NCBI GenBank assembly: GCA_033722415.1
Contig: JAWVZC010000052.1
Location: 1 to 15,804, forward strand
Direction of reading: 5' to 3'
DNA length: 15,804 nt
From: JAMQKA01 sp033722415
Lineage (GTDB): Bacteria; Bacteroidota; Rhodothermia; Balneolales; Balneolaceae
Numbering within the stretch: position 1 is the stretch's first letter; each line of letters begins with the position of its first letter. The notes beneath the pieces are model-generated. The model did not search any database. It was not told where the DNA came from and was given only the letters and a program-made list of their open reading frames with translations. A program made the translations under genes and the position numbers. Positions 1 to 7,571 of the stretch are shown here, in pieces.

Positions 1-1274
1 AGGATTTAGCGCGCACCGGTACCATCTACTCCCGGCTGGGTGTGGGCATGCCGGTCGATTTAACCTCGTCCAGTGCCGACGGCATGGGAGCCCTGGGCGT
101 CTCTTTCAATGAAGCCAACGTGGCGGGACTTGCCAACCCGGCAACCTGGGGGAACATGGCTTGTTTCGACAACCAGGGCGTCGGGTGTTATGCCGTGGCT
201 TCCGGCGGACTTAACCTGGATCATTTGACCGGTACCGACAGCAACAGCCGTTCCGAGACATCAGTTCTTTCGGCCAGCCACTTTCAGCTTCAGCTGCCGG
301 TATTTCGTAATACCATAGGGGTTTCGGTTTCCGTGGCGCCCCTGACCCGGTCGAATTACCAGGTGATCGGGCAAAATACCAGTATTATCGGCTCGGGCGC
401 CCGGCTCGACACTCTCAGAGCAAATGTTCAGAACCTGGGATCGGGAGGGATTAACAGCCTGGAACTGGGGCTCGGATGGCGAATTAACAATAATATCTCC
501 ATCGGGTACGCCGGCTCGCTGGTACTGGCATCGCTGGATAACAAGGTGACCACCGTTTTTGATGATACCGATTTTCAGTCTGTCGAGTATACCCTGCAAA
601 CAAGCGGAACCGGGTTCGGTAATCGTTTTGGCACACTCATTACGCTGCCCGCTGTTTTCGGACAGAACGATTTTCTGCGGATTGGCGCTGCCGTCAACTT
701 ACCGGTGGTAATCAATTCAGAACGCATTCAGGAATCGGACAAGCAGATCGGAACCAACCGGACCGAAACCATCACCATACGTGACGGCAAAGGGCTGGGA
801 GACGGAGAAATTACGCTCCCGATGAAACTCAGCGGCGGGCTTACCTACAAGATGACCCCCGGGTTGTTCGTAACAACCGAAGGGCTGTATGAGCAGTGGT
901 CTGATTTCTCATACGAATTTACCGGAGATCTGCAGCAGGAGCAGTTTTTAACGGACCGGTACAAGGGGGCGTTCGGAATAAGATATTTTCCTTTTGCATC
1001 TGGATCTAATAACTTTCTGTCACGTTTTAAGTACCGTGCCGGTGTCTCCTACGATACGGGTCATCTTGATTTGAATGGAAATAAAATAGAAACAGTGTTA
1101 TTTTCAGCGGGGTTGGGCATTCCGTCCCCCAACTCCAACTCATCTATTGATATTAATTTTCACTACGGATTTCGCGGCACGGAATCACAAAATTTGGTAA
1201 AAGAATCCATTTGGGGTTTGCAACTTTCCATAAATTTAGCGGAATTAATGTTCTATCGACCTAAGTTGCAATAA
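1..1274 (+). CDS. Outer-membrane beta-barrel protein, FadL/PorV-like (5' end outside window)
   Basis: The reading frame is open from the first bases of the window (it reads DLARTGTIYSRLGVGMP from base 3), so the gene starts upstream and the GTG at 42 is internal. The visible part is about 423 residues. It opens with a segment of the type SSADGMGALGVSFNEANVAG...NPATWG, which resembles the N-terminal signature of FadL/OMPP1/PorV-type barrels (a glycine-rich 'GMGGAGVA...NPA' pattern). Alternating hydrophobic and polar strands follow to the end, for example around 'LELGLGWRINNNISIGYAG' and 'FRYRAGVSYDTG'-like strands. The inferred location is the outer membrane. Transport of a hydrophobic substrate or a scaffold role is possible, but no substrate can be named. 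The TPR gene follows after 61 nt on the same strand and may be co-transcribed. The last 250 bases are more AT-rich than the rest. Confidence is good for 'barrel' and low for the subfamily. Confidence 0.72.
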   Translation, partial: DLARTGTIYSRLGVGMPVDLTSSSADGMGALGVSFNEANVAGLANPATWGNMACFDNQGVGCYAVASGGLNLDHLTGTDSNSRSETSVLSASHFQLQLPVFRNTIGVSVSVAPLTRSNYQVIGQNTSIIGSGARLDTLRANVQNLGSGGINSLELGLGWRINNNISIGYAGSLVLASLDNKVTTVFDDTDFQSVEYTLQTSGTGFGNRFGTLITLPAVFGQNDFLRIGAAVNLPVVINSERIQESDKQIGTNRTETITIRDGKGLGDGEITLPMKLSGGLTYKMTPGLFVTTEGLYEQWSDFSYEFTGDLQQEQFLTDRYKGAFGIRYFPFASGSNNFLSRFKYRAGVSYDTGHLDLNGNKIETVLFSAGLGIPSPNSNSSIDINFHYGFRGTESQNLVKESIWGLQLSINLAELMFYRPKLQ

Positions 1275-1335
1275 AATAATCGGGCCCTTTTAGGAGTTTT
1301 CTAAAAACAAATAATTATACACAAAATAACGAGTC

Positions 1336-2661
1336 ATGAAAAAACTGGTACTTGCAATAGGGTTTTTGATGCTCTGCAATCCACTTGTTTCTATTGCACA
1401 GGATGCACAGCCACCAATGGGATTGGATGAGCTCTCGGCTTATTCGATATACTACGAAAATTATAAAAATGAGGAATATGAAAGCGCCATTCGGTATGGC
1501 CGCTGGATTTACAAGGCGATGCCCAAAAAGCTAAAGGGCTATTCGCGGTTTGATCTCGAACGCAATCTTGACCGGCTTATCACCGCCTATTCCGAGGCTG
1601 CCAAACAGAAGCAGGATCCAGGTACCCGGTCTGCCTACTTGGATACCGCACAGGTGATCTTCAACAAGGTCTATGAGGAATTCGGGGAAGATGAGATCAA
1701 CATGTACGAATGGAAATTCAAAGAGGCCCGGTTCCTGCAGGAGAATTCCGATTTCATCGAAAACGGAATGCAGAAGGCCTACCAAATCTACCTGGACCTG
1801 TTTGAGCAGAACCCCAAGCAGTTTACCGAAGCGGGTGACGGCTACTACGTACAGGTTACGCTGCAAAACCTGGTAAGTGACGGCAAAAAAGACCAGGCCC
1901 TCGCAATAATCGAAAAGGCGGAGCCCCATGCCCCCAATCAGAAATTGTTGTCATTCTTTGATACCATACGAAACAAGCTGTTCGATTCGCCCGAGGAACG
2001 AATCGCATTCCTGGAGGGGCAGCTGGAAGAAAACCCGGACAGTACCCAGATTATACAGGATCTTGCGGATCTGTATTCCGATCAAAACCAGCCCCAGAAG
2101 GCGATAGAGATGCGCAGGAAGCTGTATGAGCAGAATCCCAATTTCGAAAACACCCGGGCACTGGCCGACAATGCCATCAGCAACGCCAACTACGACCAGG
2201 CGATCAAATACCTGACGGAGGCGATTGATAAAACAGAGGATCAGCAGCAGAAGGCACGGGTGGCACTGGATATCTCGGATGCGTATCTCAACAAGGGGAA
2301 CCTGCAGGAAGCCCGCCGGTATGCCCGACAGGCGGCTGACTTTGACTCCGACTGGGGAGAGCCCTACATACAGATCGCAAATATCTACGGCCAGACCGTA
2401 AGCCAATGCACTGAAGGACGTAAAATGGAGCGGGAAGACAAGGTAGTCTACTGGCTCGTACTGGATTACCTGGATCGCGCACGGCAGGTGGACCAAACGG
2501 TGGCCAACCAGGTGCAGAACCAGTACAAATCGTATCAGCCGGTTACCCCAACCACCGAGGAGAAATTTTTTAAAGGCTGGGAAAAGGGAGATAAGATGCA
2601 GGTGGACAAGTCATTGATGCCCTGCTACAGCTGGATAAACGAAACTACCACGGTACGGTAG
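1336..2661 (+). CDS. Secreted tetratricopeptide-repeat protein
   Basis: This is a 441-residue protein with a clear Sec signal peptide: a Lys-Lys start, a hydrophobic core over residues 4-20, and likely cleavage after SIA (residue 21) before QDAQ. The mature part is almost all helical. TPR-like units are most obvious around residues 230-345, with patterns such as LADLYSDQNQPQKAIEM and ALDISDAYLNKGNLQEARRY. The C-terminal part has the layout known from periplasmic TPR proteins of Bacteroidota: a Cys near 'SQCTEGRK', then 'VVYWLVLDYLDRAR', 'YKSYQPVTPTTEEKFF', and a final Cys plus 'WINETTTVR'. The two cysteines may form a disulfide in the periplasm (inference). A protein-interaction or scaffold role in the periplasm is likely, but no partner is known. 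The preceding outer-membrane barrel gene is the obvious candidate. A strong hairpin terminator lies 50 nt after the stop. Confidence 0.85.
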   Translation: MKKLVLAIGFLMLCNPLVSIAQDAQPPMGLDELSAYSIYYENYKNEEYESAIRYGRWIYKAMPKKLKGYSRFDLERNLDRLITAYSEAAKQKQDPGTRSAYLDTAQVIFNKVYEEFGEDEINMYEWKFKEARFLQENSDFIENGMQKAYQIYLDLFEQNPKQFTEAGDGYYVQVTLQNLVSDGKKDQALAIIEKAEPHAPNQKLLSFFDTIRNKLFDSPEERIAFLEGQLEENPDSTQIIQDLADLYSDQNQPQKAIEMRRKLYEQNPNFENTRALADNAISNANYDQAIKYLTEAIDKTEDQQQKARVALDISDAYLNKGNLQEARRYARQAADFDSDWGEPYIQIANIYGQTVSQCTEGRKMEREDKVVYWLVLDYLDRARQVDQTVANQVQNQYKSYQPVTPTTEEKFFKGWEKGDKMQVDKSLMPCYSWINETTTVR

Positions 2662-2711
2662 GTTTTAAAATCTGAAAAACATCCTTATCTTCCTTTCCGG
2701 ATACTTCAATA

Positions 2712-2750
2712 AGCAGTGCAGTTCCATGAAAACTGCACTGCTCTTCTCTT
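2712..2750 (+). terminator. Rho-independent terminator after the TPR gene
   Basis: A perfect 12-bp inverted repeat (AGCAGTGCAGTT at 2712-2723 and AACTGCACTGCT at 2731-2742) encloses a 7-nt loop. It is followed by the pyrimidine-rich stretch CTTCTCTT. The U-tract is interrupted by C residues, but the stem is the strongest in the window. It sits 50 nt after the TPR stop and 119 nt before rho. It most simply ends the barrel-TPR transcript. Attenuation of read-through into rho is an alternative. Confidence 0.75.
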
Positions 2751-2861
2751 CACCTCTCACGAATTTCATAATTTATTACGGATCTCCCCTGGAGTTCACA
2801 GGCTCAAGACGCGATTTATCGTGTACATCGGGGATTATTTCTTAAATCAAATTAATTTCTA

Positions 2862-4058
2862 ATGGGACGTTCTAGAAACAAGAAAAATCGCGGCCGAAAG
2901 GGAAAAAACAACGTTTTTGTACCGCGTTTTAATGAAAATCACAACGTGGAAGTGGCGGGCAAGTACCGCGGTGTGCTGGAAATCAATGAAAAAACGTACG
3001 GTTTTGCCCGCAAGATCGATCACGAGTTCAGCTACGAACCGCGCGATCCCTTCCTGAAGCCGGACGAAGTGAAACATTACGACCTTCGGCCGGGCCTGAT
3101 TCTGGAGGGAGAGTATGAGGAGGACGGCCACGGCCACCGGCATATCCATTCCATCGAAAAGATTAATGACCGGGATCCCAAACACTGGCAAATGGCCACA
3201 CGTTTTGAGCTGCAAACCCCGATTATGCCGAATGAACAGATCAAGCTCGGCTATGATGCCGATGACATTGAGATGCGGGTTATGGACCTGGTGGCCCCGA
3301 TCGGCAAGGGACAGCGGGCGCTGATTGTGGCCCCGCCGCGTACCGGTAAAACCGTATTGCTCAAAAAGATCGCGGAATCGCTGACCAGGCACCATCCCGA
3401 TATTCACACCAGCGTGCTGCTGGTGGATGAACGGCCCGAGGAGGTTACCGATTTCATGCGCAGCACCGATGCACAGGTGTTTGCCTCTTCCAACGACAAC
3501 CCGACGCAGAGTCACGTGCGGGTAAGCGAGCTGGCCCTGGGTTATGTGAAACGGATGGCGGAACTGGGAGATGACTCGGTGCTGCTCATCGACTCCCTGA
3601 CCCGGCTGGGCCGCGCTTACAACAACATACAGAGCGGCAGCGGAAAAACGCTCTCCGGCGGACTGGATATTCGTGCGCTGGAGATTCCCAAGAAAATATT
3701 CGGATCGGCCCGCAAGATCGAGGGCGGCGGTTCGCTCACCATTATCGCCACCTGCCTGATCGAAACAAATTCTCGCATGGACGACCTCATTTTCGAGGAG
3801 TTCAAGGGAACGGGAAATATGGAGGTGGTACTGGACGGGGAACGGGCAAACGACCGGATCTTCCCGGCCATCAATATTGCAGCCTCCGGCACGCGGAACG
3901 AAGACCGCTTTATCGAAGATTCCCTGGAAGAGCGCAACATGGTGCGTCGCTACCTGCTGAAGAAGTCACCCAAAGAGAGCATGCAGAGCCTGCTGAAAGT
4001 GCTCCGCAACACCGAGAGCAACCAGGAACTGCTGAACCAGATAGCGGCCATGGTGTAA
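2862..4058 (+). CDS. rho: Transcription termination factor Rho (short form)
   Basis: Rho is the hexameric RNA-dependent ATPase and translocase that ends transcription. This copy has 398 residues against 419 in E. coli. A lysine/arginine-rich tail (residues 3-16) is followed directly by the cold-shock-type RNA-binding domain (about 30-105, with GVLEI and YGFARK). The usual N-terminal Rho_N helical domain is absent. The ATPase core is complete: Walker A APPRTGKT at 157-164 (Lys163), DERPEE at 189-194 with the catalytic Glu190, Walker B LLIDS at 241-245, Q-loop SGKTLSGG at 260-267, R-loop EEFKGTGN at 312-319, and the arginine finger Arg345 in SGTR. These match E. coli K184, E211, D265 and R366 with a constant offset of 21. 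The ATG at 2862 is the first start in frame. The gene stands alone behind a terminator and a 119-nt leader. Residues of the bicyclomycin pocket (Lys163, Asp189, Arg191, Ser245) are kept. Confidence 0.97.
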   Translation: MGRSRNKKNRGRKGKNNVFVPRFNENHNVEVAGKYRGVLEINEKTYGFARKIDHEFSYEPRDPFLKPDEVKHYDLRPGLILEGEYEEDGHGHRHIHSIEKINDRDPKHWQMATRFELQTPIMPNEQIKLGYDADDIEMRVMDLVAPIGKGQRALIVAPPRTGKTVLLKKIAESLTRHHPDIHTSVLLVDERPEEVTDFMRSTDAQVFASSNDNPTQSHVRVSELALGYVKRMAELGDDSVLLIDSLTRLGRAYNNIQSGSGKTLSGGLDIRALEIPKKIFGSARKIEGGGSLTIIATCLIETNSRMDDLIFEEFKGTGNMEVVLDGERANDRIFPAINIAASGTRNEDRFIEDSLEERNMVRRYLLKKSPKESMQSLLKVLRNTESNQELLNQIAAMV

Positions 4059-4217
4059 CGTTTTCAGCAAGGTCAAATCCGTAGACAAGGCATCGTTTTC
4101 TATAGCAAGGCCATCAGTATGTCAACCAATATTACCGCGGCAAGGGAGTAAAGCTATCGTAAAGTACGATGGATTTTATTCTGGAATCCAGCTGGAGATT
4201 GCTGCATCCTGCTTTTC

Positions 4218-4246
4218 GTCGTTAACCAGAGAATAACGACATCTTT
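4218..4246 (+). terminator. Possible terminator between convergent rho and ThuA genes
   Basis: A 7-bp inverted repeat (GTCGTTA at 4218-4224 and TAACGAC at 4234-4240) has a 9-nt loop and is followed by ATCTTT. It lies in the 242-nt gap between the convergent rho and ThuA genes, where a terminator is expected. A smaller hairpin, ATCGTA-AAG-TACGAT, lies at 4156-4170. Neither has a good T-run. The rest of 4059-4300 shows no ORF or RNA gene that I can support. Confidence 0.3.
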
Positions 4247-4300
4247 GAGACGTCGATCTGAGAGGGACTGAGCAGGTGGCTGGATGTTTACAATCTGTTG

Positions 4301-5044
4301 TTACTCTTTTCCAAGTACGTACTGGATACCTCCCGCGATATGCTGCCGAAAGGCCGGTTCCCCAAAACTTTCATCGGTATGTCCCCGCCCGGTGTAGAAC
4401 GCTTTGCCACCGAATATCTCGTGATACCAGGCAATCGGGTGGTTTTGTCCGTTTTTACCTCCCTCATACGATGATTCATCCAGGTTGGCAAGAACATTCA
4501 GGTGAGATTGAATGCTGTTAAAATTATACCACTCATCGGTAACGATCCATTTCTCCGGGAGATGATCGGTGGAAGGATGGCTCCGGTCCAGCACTTCAAT
4601 GGTCGCTTCCTGTACCTTGGGATGGCTGTCGAAATAGGCTCCGACCAGCTTGTTGTACCAGGGCCAGTCGTATTCCGTGTCACTGGCAGCATGAATGCCC
4701 ACAAATCCACCGCCTTCAGCAATAAATTGTTCAAACGCCTCTTGCTGTGACTCATTGAGAATGTCGCCGGTGGTACTCAGGAAGATAACCGCATCATATC
4801 CCGACAGGTTTTCTTCGGTAAATACGGAGGAGTCTTCGGTATGATCAATCTTGTAATTCATTTCGGCGGCTATTTCCCGCACCGCTTCAACACCGGTGGG
4901 AATAGAGGCGTGCCGGAATCCCTCGGTCTTGGAAAACACAAGCAGAGTGACGTCATCTCCGGACTGGGCGCTGACATCATAAAGTTGCGTCAACAGTACG
5001 GGAGCGCACAGTATAAGTAAAAGTACAAGGAACAGATGTTTCAT
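4301..5044 (-). CDS. Exported ThuA-domain protein (class I glutamine amidotransferase-like fold)
   Basis: The preferred start is the ATG at 5044, which gives 247 residues beginning MKHLFLVLLLIL, a classical signal peptide with likely cleavage after VSA (residue 26). Starts at 5056 and 5092 only add polar residues in front of it. The mature protein is a complete ThuA-like domain. It opens with 'LLVFSKTEGFRHASI', followed by 'YDAVIFLSTTGDIL', 'EGGGFVGIHAASDTEYDWPWY', 'HPKVQEATIEVLDRSHPST', 'DEWYNF' and 'HPIAWYHEIFGGKAFYTGRGHT'. Family members are linked to sugar or glycoside catabolism in Bacteroidota and Planctomycetota and are often secreted. The precise reaction here is not known. The leader peptide places it in the periplasm or outside the cell. 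It lies 60 nt after the rhodanese gene on the same strand and may share its transcript. An exported TIM-barrel sugar isomerase-like protein occurs 10 kb away, but there is no direct link. Confidence 0.88.
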   Translation of the reverse strand: MKHLFLVLLLILCAPVLLTQLYDVSAQSGDDVTLLVFSKTEGFRHASIPTGVEAVREIAAEMNYKIDHTEDSSVFTEENLSGYDAVIFLSTTGDILNESQQEAFEQFIAEGGGFVGIHAASDTEYDWPWYNKLVGAYFDSHPKVQEATIEVLDRSHPSTDHLPEKWIVTDEWYNFNSIQSHLNVLANLDESSYEGGKNGQNHPIAWYHEIFGGKAFYTGRGHTDESFGEPAFRQHIAGGIQYVLGKE

Positions 5045-5104
5045 AGTGCTGAACATATATTGGTCTTTCGGTGATTGGTTATATAAAAACATTAAGGTTC
5101 GCTG

Positions 5105-5434
5105 TCAGTAAACCGGCAGGCTGTTGTCAATTTCACGGGCCCACTGGTTGATTCCGCCCTTCAGGTTTTTTACGTCGGAAAATCCTTTTCCTGACAGGAA
5201 TTTGCAGGCACGCGCACTGCGGGCACCGCTCCTGCAGAGGCAGACAATTTCCCGGTTTCGGTAATCCTCCAGCTCCTCGAGGCGATCAACCAGGCTGCCG
5301 ATCGGTATCAGGGTTTTATTGTGATAATCGATATCCGACTGGTACTTTTCAAATGGTTCCCGTACATCAAGCACTAACACCTGGTCGTCGTTGGCAATTT
5401 TTTGTTTCAGTTCCTGTACCGTAATCTCTTCCAT
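5105..5434 (-). CDS. Single-domain rhodanese-like protein (GlpE/PspE type)
   Basis: This is a 109-residue single rhodanese domain without a signal peptide, so it is cytoplasmic. Its features in order are 'VLVLDVREPFEKY' (CH2A-type motif with Asp-Arg-Glu), 'ALIPIGSL'-like substrate-side strand (residues TLIPIGSLVDRL), and the active-site loop CRSGARS with the catalytic cysteine that would carry the persulfide. The domain closes with 'GFSDVKNLKGGINQWAREID'. The six-residue loop CRSGAR is typical of sulfurtransferase rhodaneses rather than the longer loop of Cdc25/arsenate-type enzymes. The role is sulfane sulfur transfer, with unknown donor and acceptor. It is upstream of the ThuA gene on the same strand and downstream of lptB by 176 nt. 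Confidence 0.9.
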   Translation of the reverse strand: MEEITVQELKQKIANDDQVLVLDVREPFEKYQSDIDYHNKTLIPIGSLVDRLEELEDYRNREIVCLCRSGARSARACKFLSGKGFSDVKNLKGGINQWAREIDNSLPVY

Positions 5435-5488
5435 AACGTAAGTTCACTTCGGTTGCCGTTACCGTTGAAGATAAGAAATTTCAGTTAA

Positions 5489-5527
5489 TTCCCGTTTCAG
5501 CTTCCACACCAAAAATCAGAACGGGAA
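5489..5527 (-). repeat. Inverted repeat downstream of lptB, possible terminator
   Basis: TTCCCGTT (5489-5496) pairs with AACGGGAA (5520-5527) across a 23-nt loop. On the minus strand it lies 83 nt after the lptB stop and just upstream of the rhodanese gene. It is followed by only a weak T-rich stretch. It could end the lptB transcript or be a regulatory site for the rhodanese gene. The remainder of 5435-5610 shows no gene. Confidence 0.3.
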
Positions 5528-5610
5528 ACCGCCATTTGAGGCCTGTAAATCACCAGGCTGGCCGGTTATAATCTCCAGCACCTGCCTGATCTTGCCACCC
5601 GAATCGGTTA

Positions 5611-6369
5611 TTAATCCGTACTGTAGCGATCGAGCCGGAACTGCTTGCCGAGGTAAAGTTGGCGCGCCTCTTCATCCTCGGCCAGGTAATCAGCCGAACC
5701 CTCCTTGAGAATTTTTCCTTCGAACATCAGATATGCCCGGTCGGTAATGGCAAGGGTTTCGTGCACGTTATGATCCGTAATAAAGATGCCGATATTGCGA
5801 TATTTCAGTTCTGCAACGATCTCCTGGATATCCTCGACGGCTATCGGGTCCACACCGGCAAACGGCTCATCAAGCAGGATAAATTTTGGATCGGTGACCA
5901 GCGCCCGCGCGATTTCCGTACGGCGCCGTTCCCCGCCTGAAAGGCTGTATCCCTTGCTGTCGACCACCCGTTCCAGGCCGAATTCCTCGATCAACTGGTC
6001 GGCTCGTTCCCTGATCTTTTTTTTGGGCATGTCAAAAAATTGCAGAACCGCCTCCAGGTTCTCCCGCACCGTAAGGTTGCGAAACACGCTGGCTTCCTGG
6101 GAAAGATACCCGATTCCCAACCGGGCCCGCTTGTACATCGGCATGCTGGTAATATCCCGGTTGTCTATAAAGATCTTGCCGGCGTTGGGCTCTATCAGGC
6201 CTACAAACATGTAGAATGTAGTGGTTTTACCCGCCCCGTTGGGTCCCAACAGGCCCACGATCTCTCCCTGCTCTACATTGATCGATACGTCCGATACGAC
6301 CTCCCGTTTCCGGTAACGTTTGACCAGTCCCTTGCTGTGAAGCCTCATCTGTTCGGGGTCATCGGGCAT
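5611..6369 (-). CDS. lptB: LPS export ABC transporter ATP-binding protein LptB
   Basis: This 252-residue cytoplasmic ATPase pairs with LptF/LptG and drives lipopolysaccharide from the inner membrane along the Lpt bridge. All ABC motifs are present: Walker A GPNGAGKT at 42-49 (Lys48), Q-loop Gln91 in YLSQEASVF, signature LSGGE at 143-147, Walker B FILLDEP at 163-169 with catalytic Glu168, and H-loop His200 in TDHNVHETL. The run 'YLSQEASVFRNLTVREN' and the end 'LYLGKQFRL' are characteristic of LptB and separate it from branched-chain amino-acid ATPases. The ATG at 6369 gives seven extra polar residues. The ATG at 6348 (MRLHSKGL) is also possible. lptA/lptC are not adjacent. It lies 133 nt downstream of purQ on the same strand and shows that the organism builds a Gram-negative outer membrane. 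Confidence 0.95.
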   Translation of the reverse strand: MPDDPEQMRLHSKGLVKRYRKREVVSDVSINVEQGEIVGLLGPNGAGKTTTFYMFVGLIEPNAGKIFIDNRDITSMPMYKRARLGIGYLSQEASVFRNLTVRENLEAVLQFFDMPKKKIRERADQLIEEFGLERVVDSKGYSLSGGERRRTEIARALVTDPKFILLDEPFAGVDPIAVEDIQEIVAELKYRNIGIFITDHNVHETLAITDRAYLMFEGKILKEGSADYLAEDEEARQLYLGKQFRLDRYSTD

Positions 6370-6420
6370 TGGCTGTCACCAGTAATTTGTTATGTGCCGG
6401 GTAGTCATTTTGCGGTATTT

Positions 6421-6450
6421 AAAAAGAGGTTAGCCGGGGAACGTCTCCCC
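6421..6450 (-). terminator. Weak terminator candidate after purQ
   Basis: On the minus strand a short GGGGA-N5-TCCCC hairpin (6436-6450) is followed about 10 nt later by five T residues (6421-6425 read as A on plus). It lies 52 nt after the purQ stop, in the 133-nt gap before lptB. The stem is short and the T-run is displaced, so this is a tentative call. Confidence 0.25.
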
Positions 6451-6502
6451 CTGATACCATCGCTCCGCACATCCCGGAAAATGGGCTTTGGCCGATCCTG
6501 GA

Positions 6503-7204
6503 CTAAACGGCGACCATTTCGCTTAAAATTGATTCGAAAATAAGCTTGCCGTCTTCCGAGCCCAGCATCTGCTCCACGGCCCGTTCCGGGTGCGGCATCA
6601 TGCCCAGCACATTCCGTTGTTTGTTGCAGATTCCGGCGATGTTATCGACGGATCCGTTAAAATTTGATTCATCGTTTACCGTGCCTTCGGCATCACAATA
6701 ACGGAACAGGACCTGGTCATTTTCACGCAGTTCGGCCAGCCCTTCCTCTTCAATGTAGTAGTTCCCTTCGCCGTGAGCTACCGGTATCTGGAGAACCTGG
6801 CCCTCGGAAAGCCCCCGGGTGAAGATGGAGTTGGTGGATTCGCACCGCAGGTATACCTGCTTGCAGACGTAGCGCAACTCCTTGTTGTGCAGCATGGCCC
6901 CGGGGAGGAGTCCCACTTCCAGCAAAATCTGGAATCCGTTGCAGATGCCGAGTACGGGTCCGCCCTTTTCCGCAAACTCCACGACGGAGCGCATGATCGG
7001 TGAAAAACGGGCGATGGCCCCGCAACGCAGGTAATCACCGTACGAAAAACCGCCCGGTACCAGCAGGAAGTCGATACCGGAGAGGTCGGTGTCCTTGTGC
7101 CAGAGAAATTTGGTTTCCACGTTCATGATATGGGCCAGTGCGTGGTAGGCATCGTGATCGCAATTGGAACCCGGGAATACTATTACGCCAAAAGTTGAAG
7201 ACAC
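6503..7204 (-). CDS. purQ: Phosphoribosylformylglycinamidine synthase, glutaminase subunit PurQ
   Basis: PurQ releases ammonia from glutamine for conversion of FGAR to FGAM in purine synthesis. It works with PurS and a small PurL. The 233-residue protein is a complete class I amidotransferase: 'GVIVFPGSNCDHD' at the start, 'VPGGFSYGDYLRCGAIA' at about 49-65, the nucleophile Cys88 in LGICNGFQ, 'VAHGEGNYY' at 142-150, and the catalytic pair His205 and Glu207 in MMPHPERA. The length is normal for the stand-alone subunit and differs from the large fused PurL of Gammaproteobacteria. It starts 2 nt after the clpS stop, and purS is two genes upstream, so it belongs to the purS-clpS-purQ unit. No purL is in the window. 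Confidence 0.97.
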   Translation of the reverse strand: MSSTFGVIVFPGSNCDHDAYHALAHIMNVETKFLWHKDTDLSGIDFLLVPGGFSYGDYLRCGAIARFSPIMRSVVEFAEKGGPVLGICNGFQILLEVGLLPGAMLHNKELRYVCKQVYLRCESTNSIFTRGLSEGQVLQIPVAHGEGNYYIEEEGLAELRENDQVLFRYCDAEGTVNDESNFNGSVDNIAGICNKQRNVLGMMPHPERAVEQMLGSEDGKLIFESILSEMVAV

Positions 7205-7206
7205 GG

Positions 7207-7566
7207 TTATCCTTTAATTTCAGTAATTAGTTGAATTTCTTTGAGTACGCTGTTTACCTGGAAGCATTCCTCAAACGATCCTTCGTACACATTTGCTTTA
7301 CCCTCGTTGTGAACCTTGAACGTAAGTTTTTCCGCTTTTTCCTGGCTGCAGCCGAGGGCTTTTATCAGCTGGCCGATCACTTCATCGAAGGTATGAACCT
7401 CGTCGTTGTAAAGAATAACGCGCCACGGGGTCTCTTCCTTGTCCTCTGTTTCCTCTTCGGTCAGTACTTCCACAGAGGGTGTTTCTTCCGTACCGGTGCC
7501 GGGGCGCTCCGGTTTGGGGTTTTCAGCGTTCTGAGTGACAGCTACAAACGGATCTACCATCGGCAT
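7207..7566 (-). CDS. clpS: ClpS family Clp protease adaptor with acidic N-terminal extension
   Basis: ClpS delivers N-degron substrates to the Clp AAA+ unfoldase. The C-terminal 72 residues are a ClpS fold: 'WRVILYNDEVHTFDEVI' at 48-64, 'KVHNEGKANVYEGSFEE' at 84-100, and a final 'LITEIKG'. Asn54, Asp55 and His86 match E. coli N34, D35 and H66, which hold the alpha-amino group of the substrate. The position of the E. coli gatekeeper Met40 is Phe60 here. The first 47 residues are rich in Glu, Thr and Pro, about twice as long as the E. coli extension, and likely disordered. The start at 7566 could also be the ATG at 7560. The gene sits between purS (5 nt) and purQ (2 nt), an unusual neighbourhood that implies co-translation with purine genes. 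Confidence 0.9.
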   Translation of the reverse strand: MPMVDPFVAVTQNAENPKPERPGTGTEETPSVEVLTEEETEDKEETPWRVILYNDEVHTFDEVIGQLIKALGCSQEKAEKLTFKVHNEGKANVYEGSFEECFQVNSVLKEIQLITEIKG

Positions 7567-7571
7567 CTCCG

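Noticed and set aside
1951..2496. 181-codon minus-strand open frame inside the TPR gene
   Set aside because: It is antisense to a protein with a signal peptide and TPR pattern; its Leu/Val-rich translation is typical of antisense shadow.
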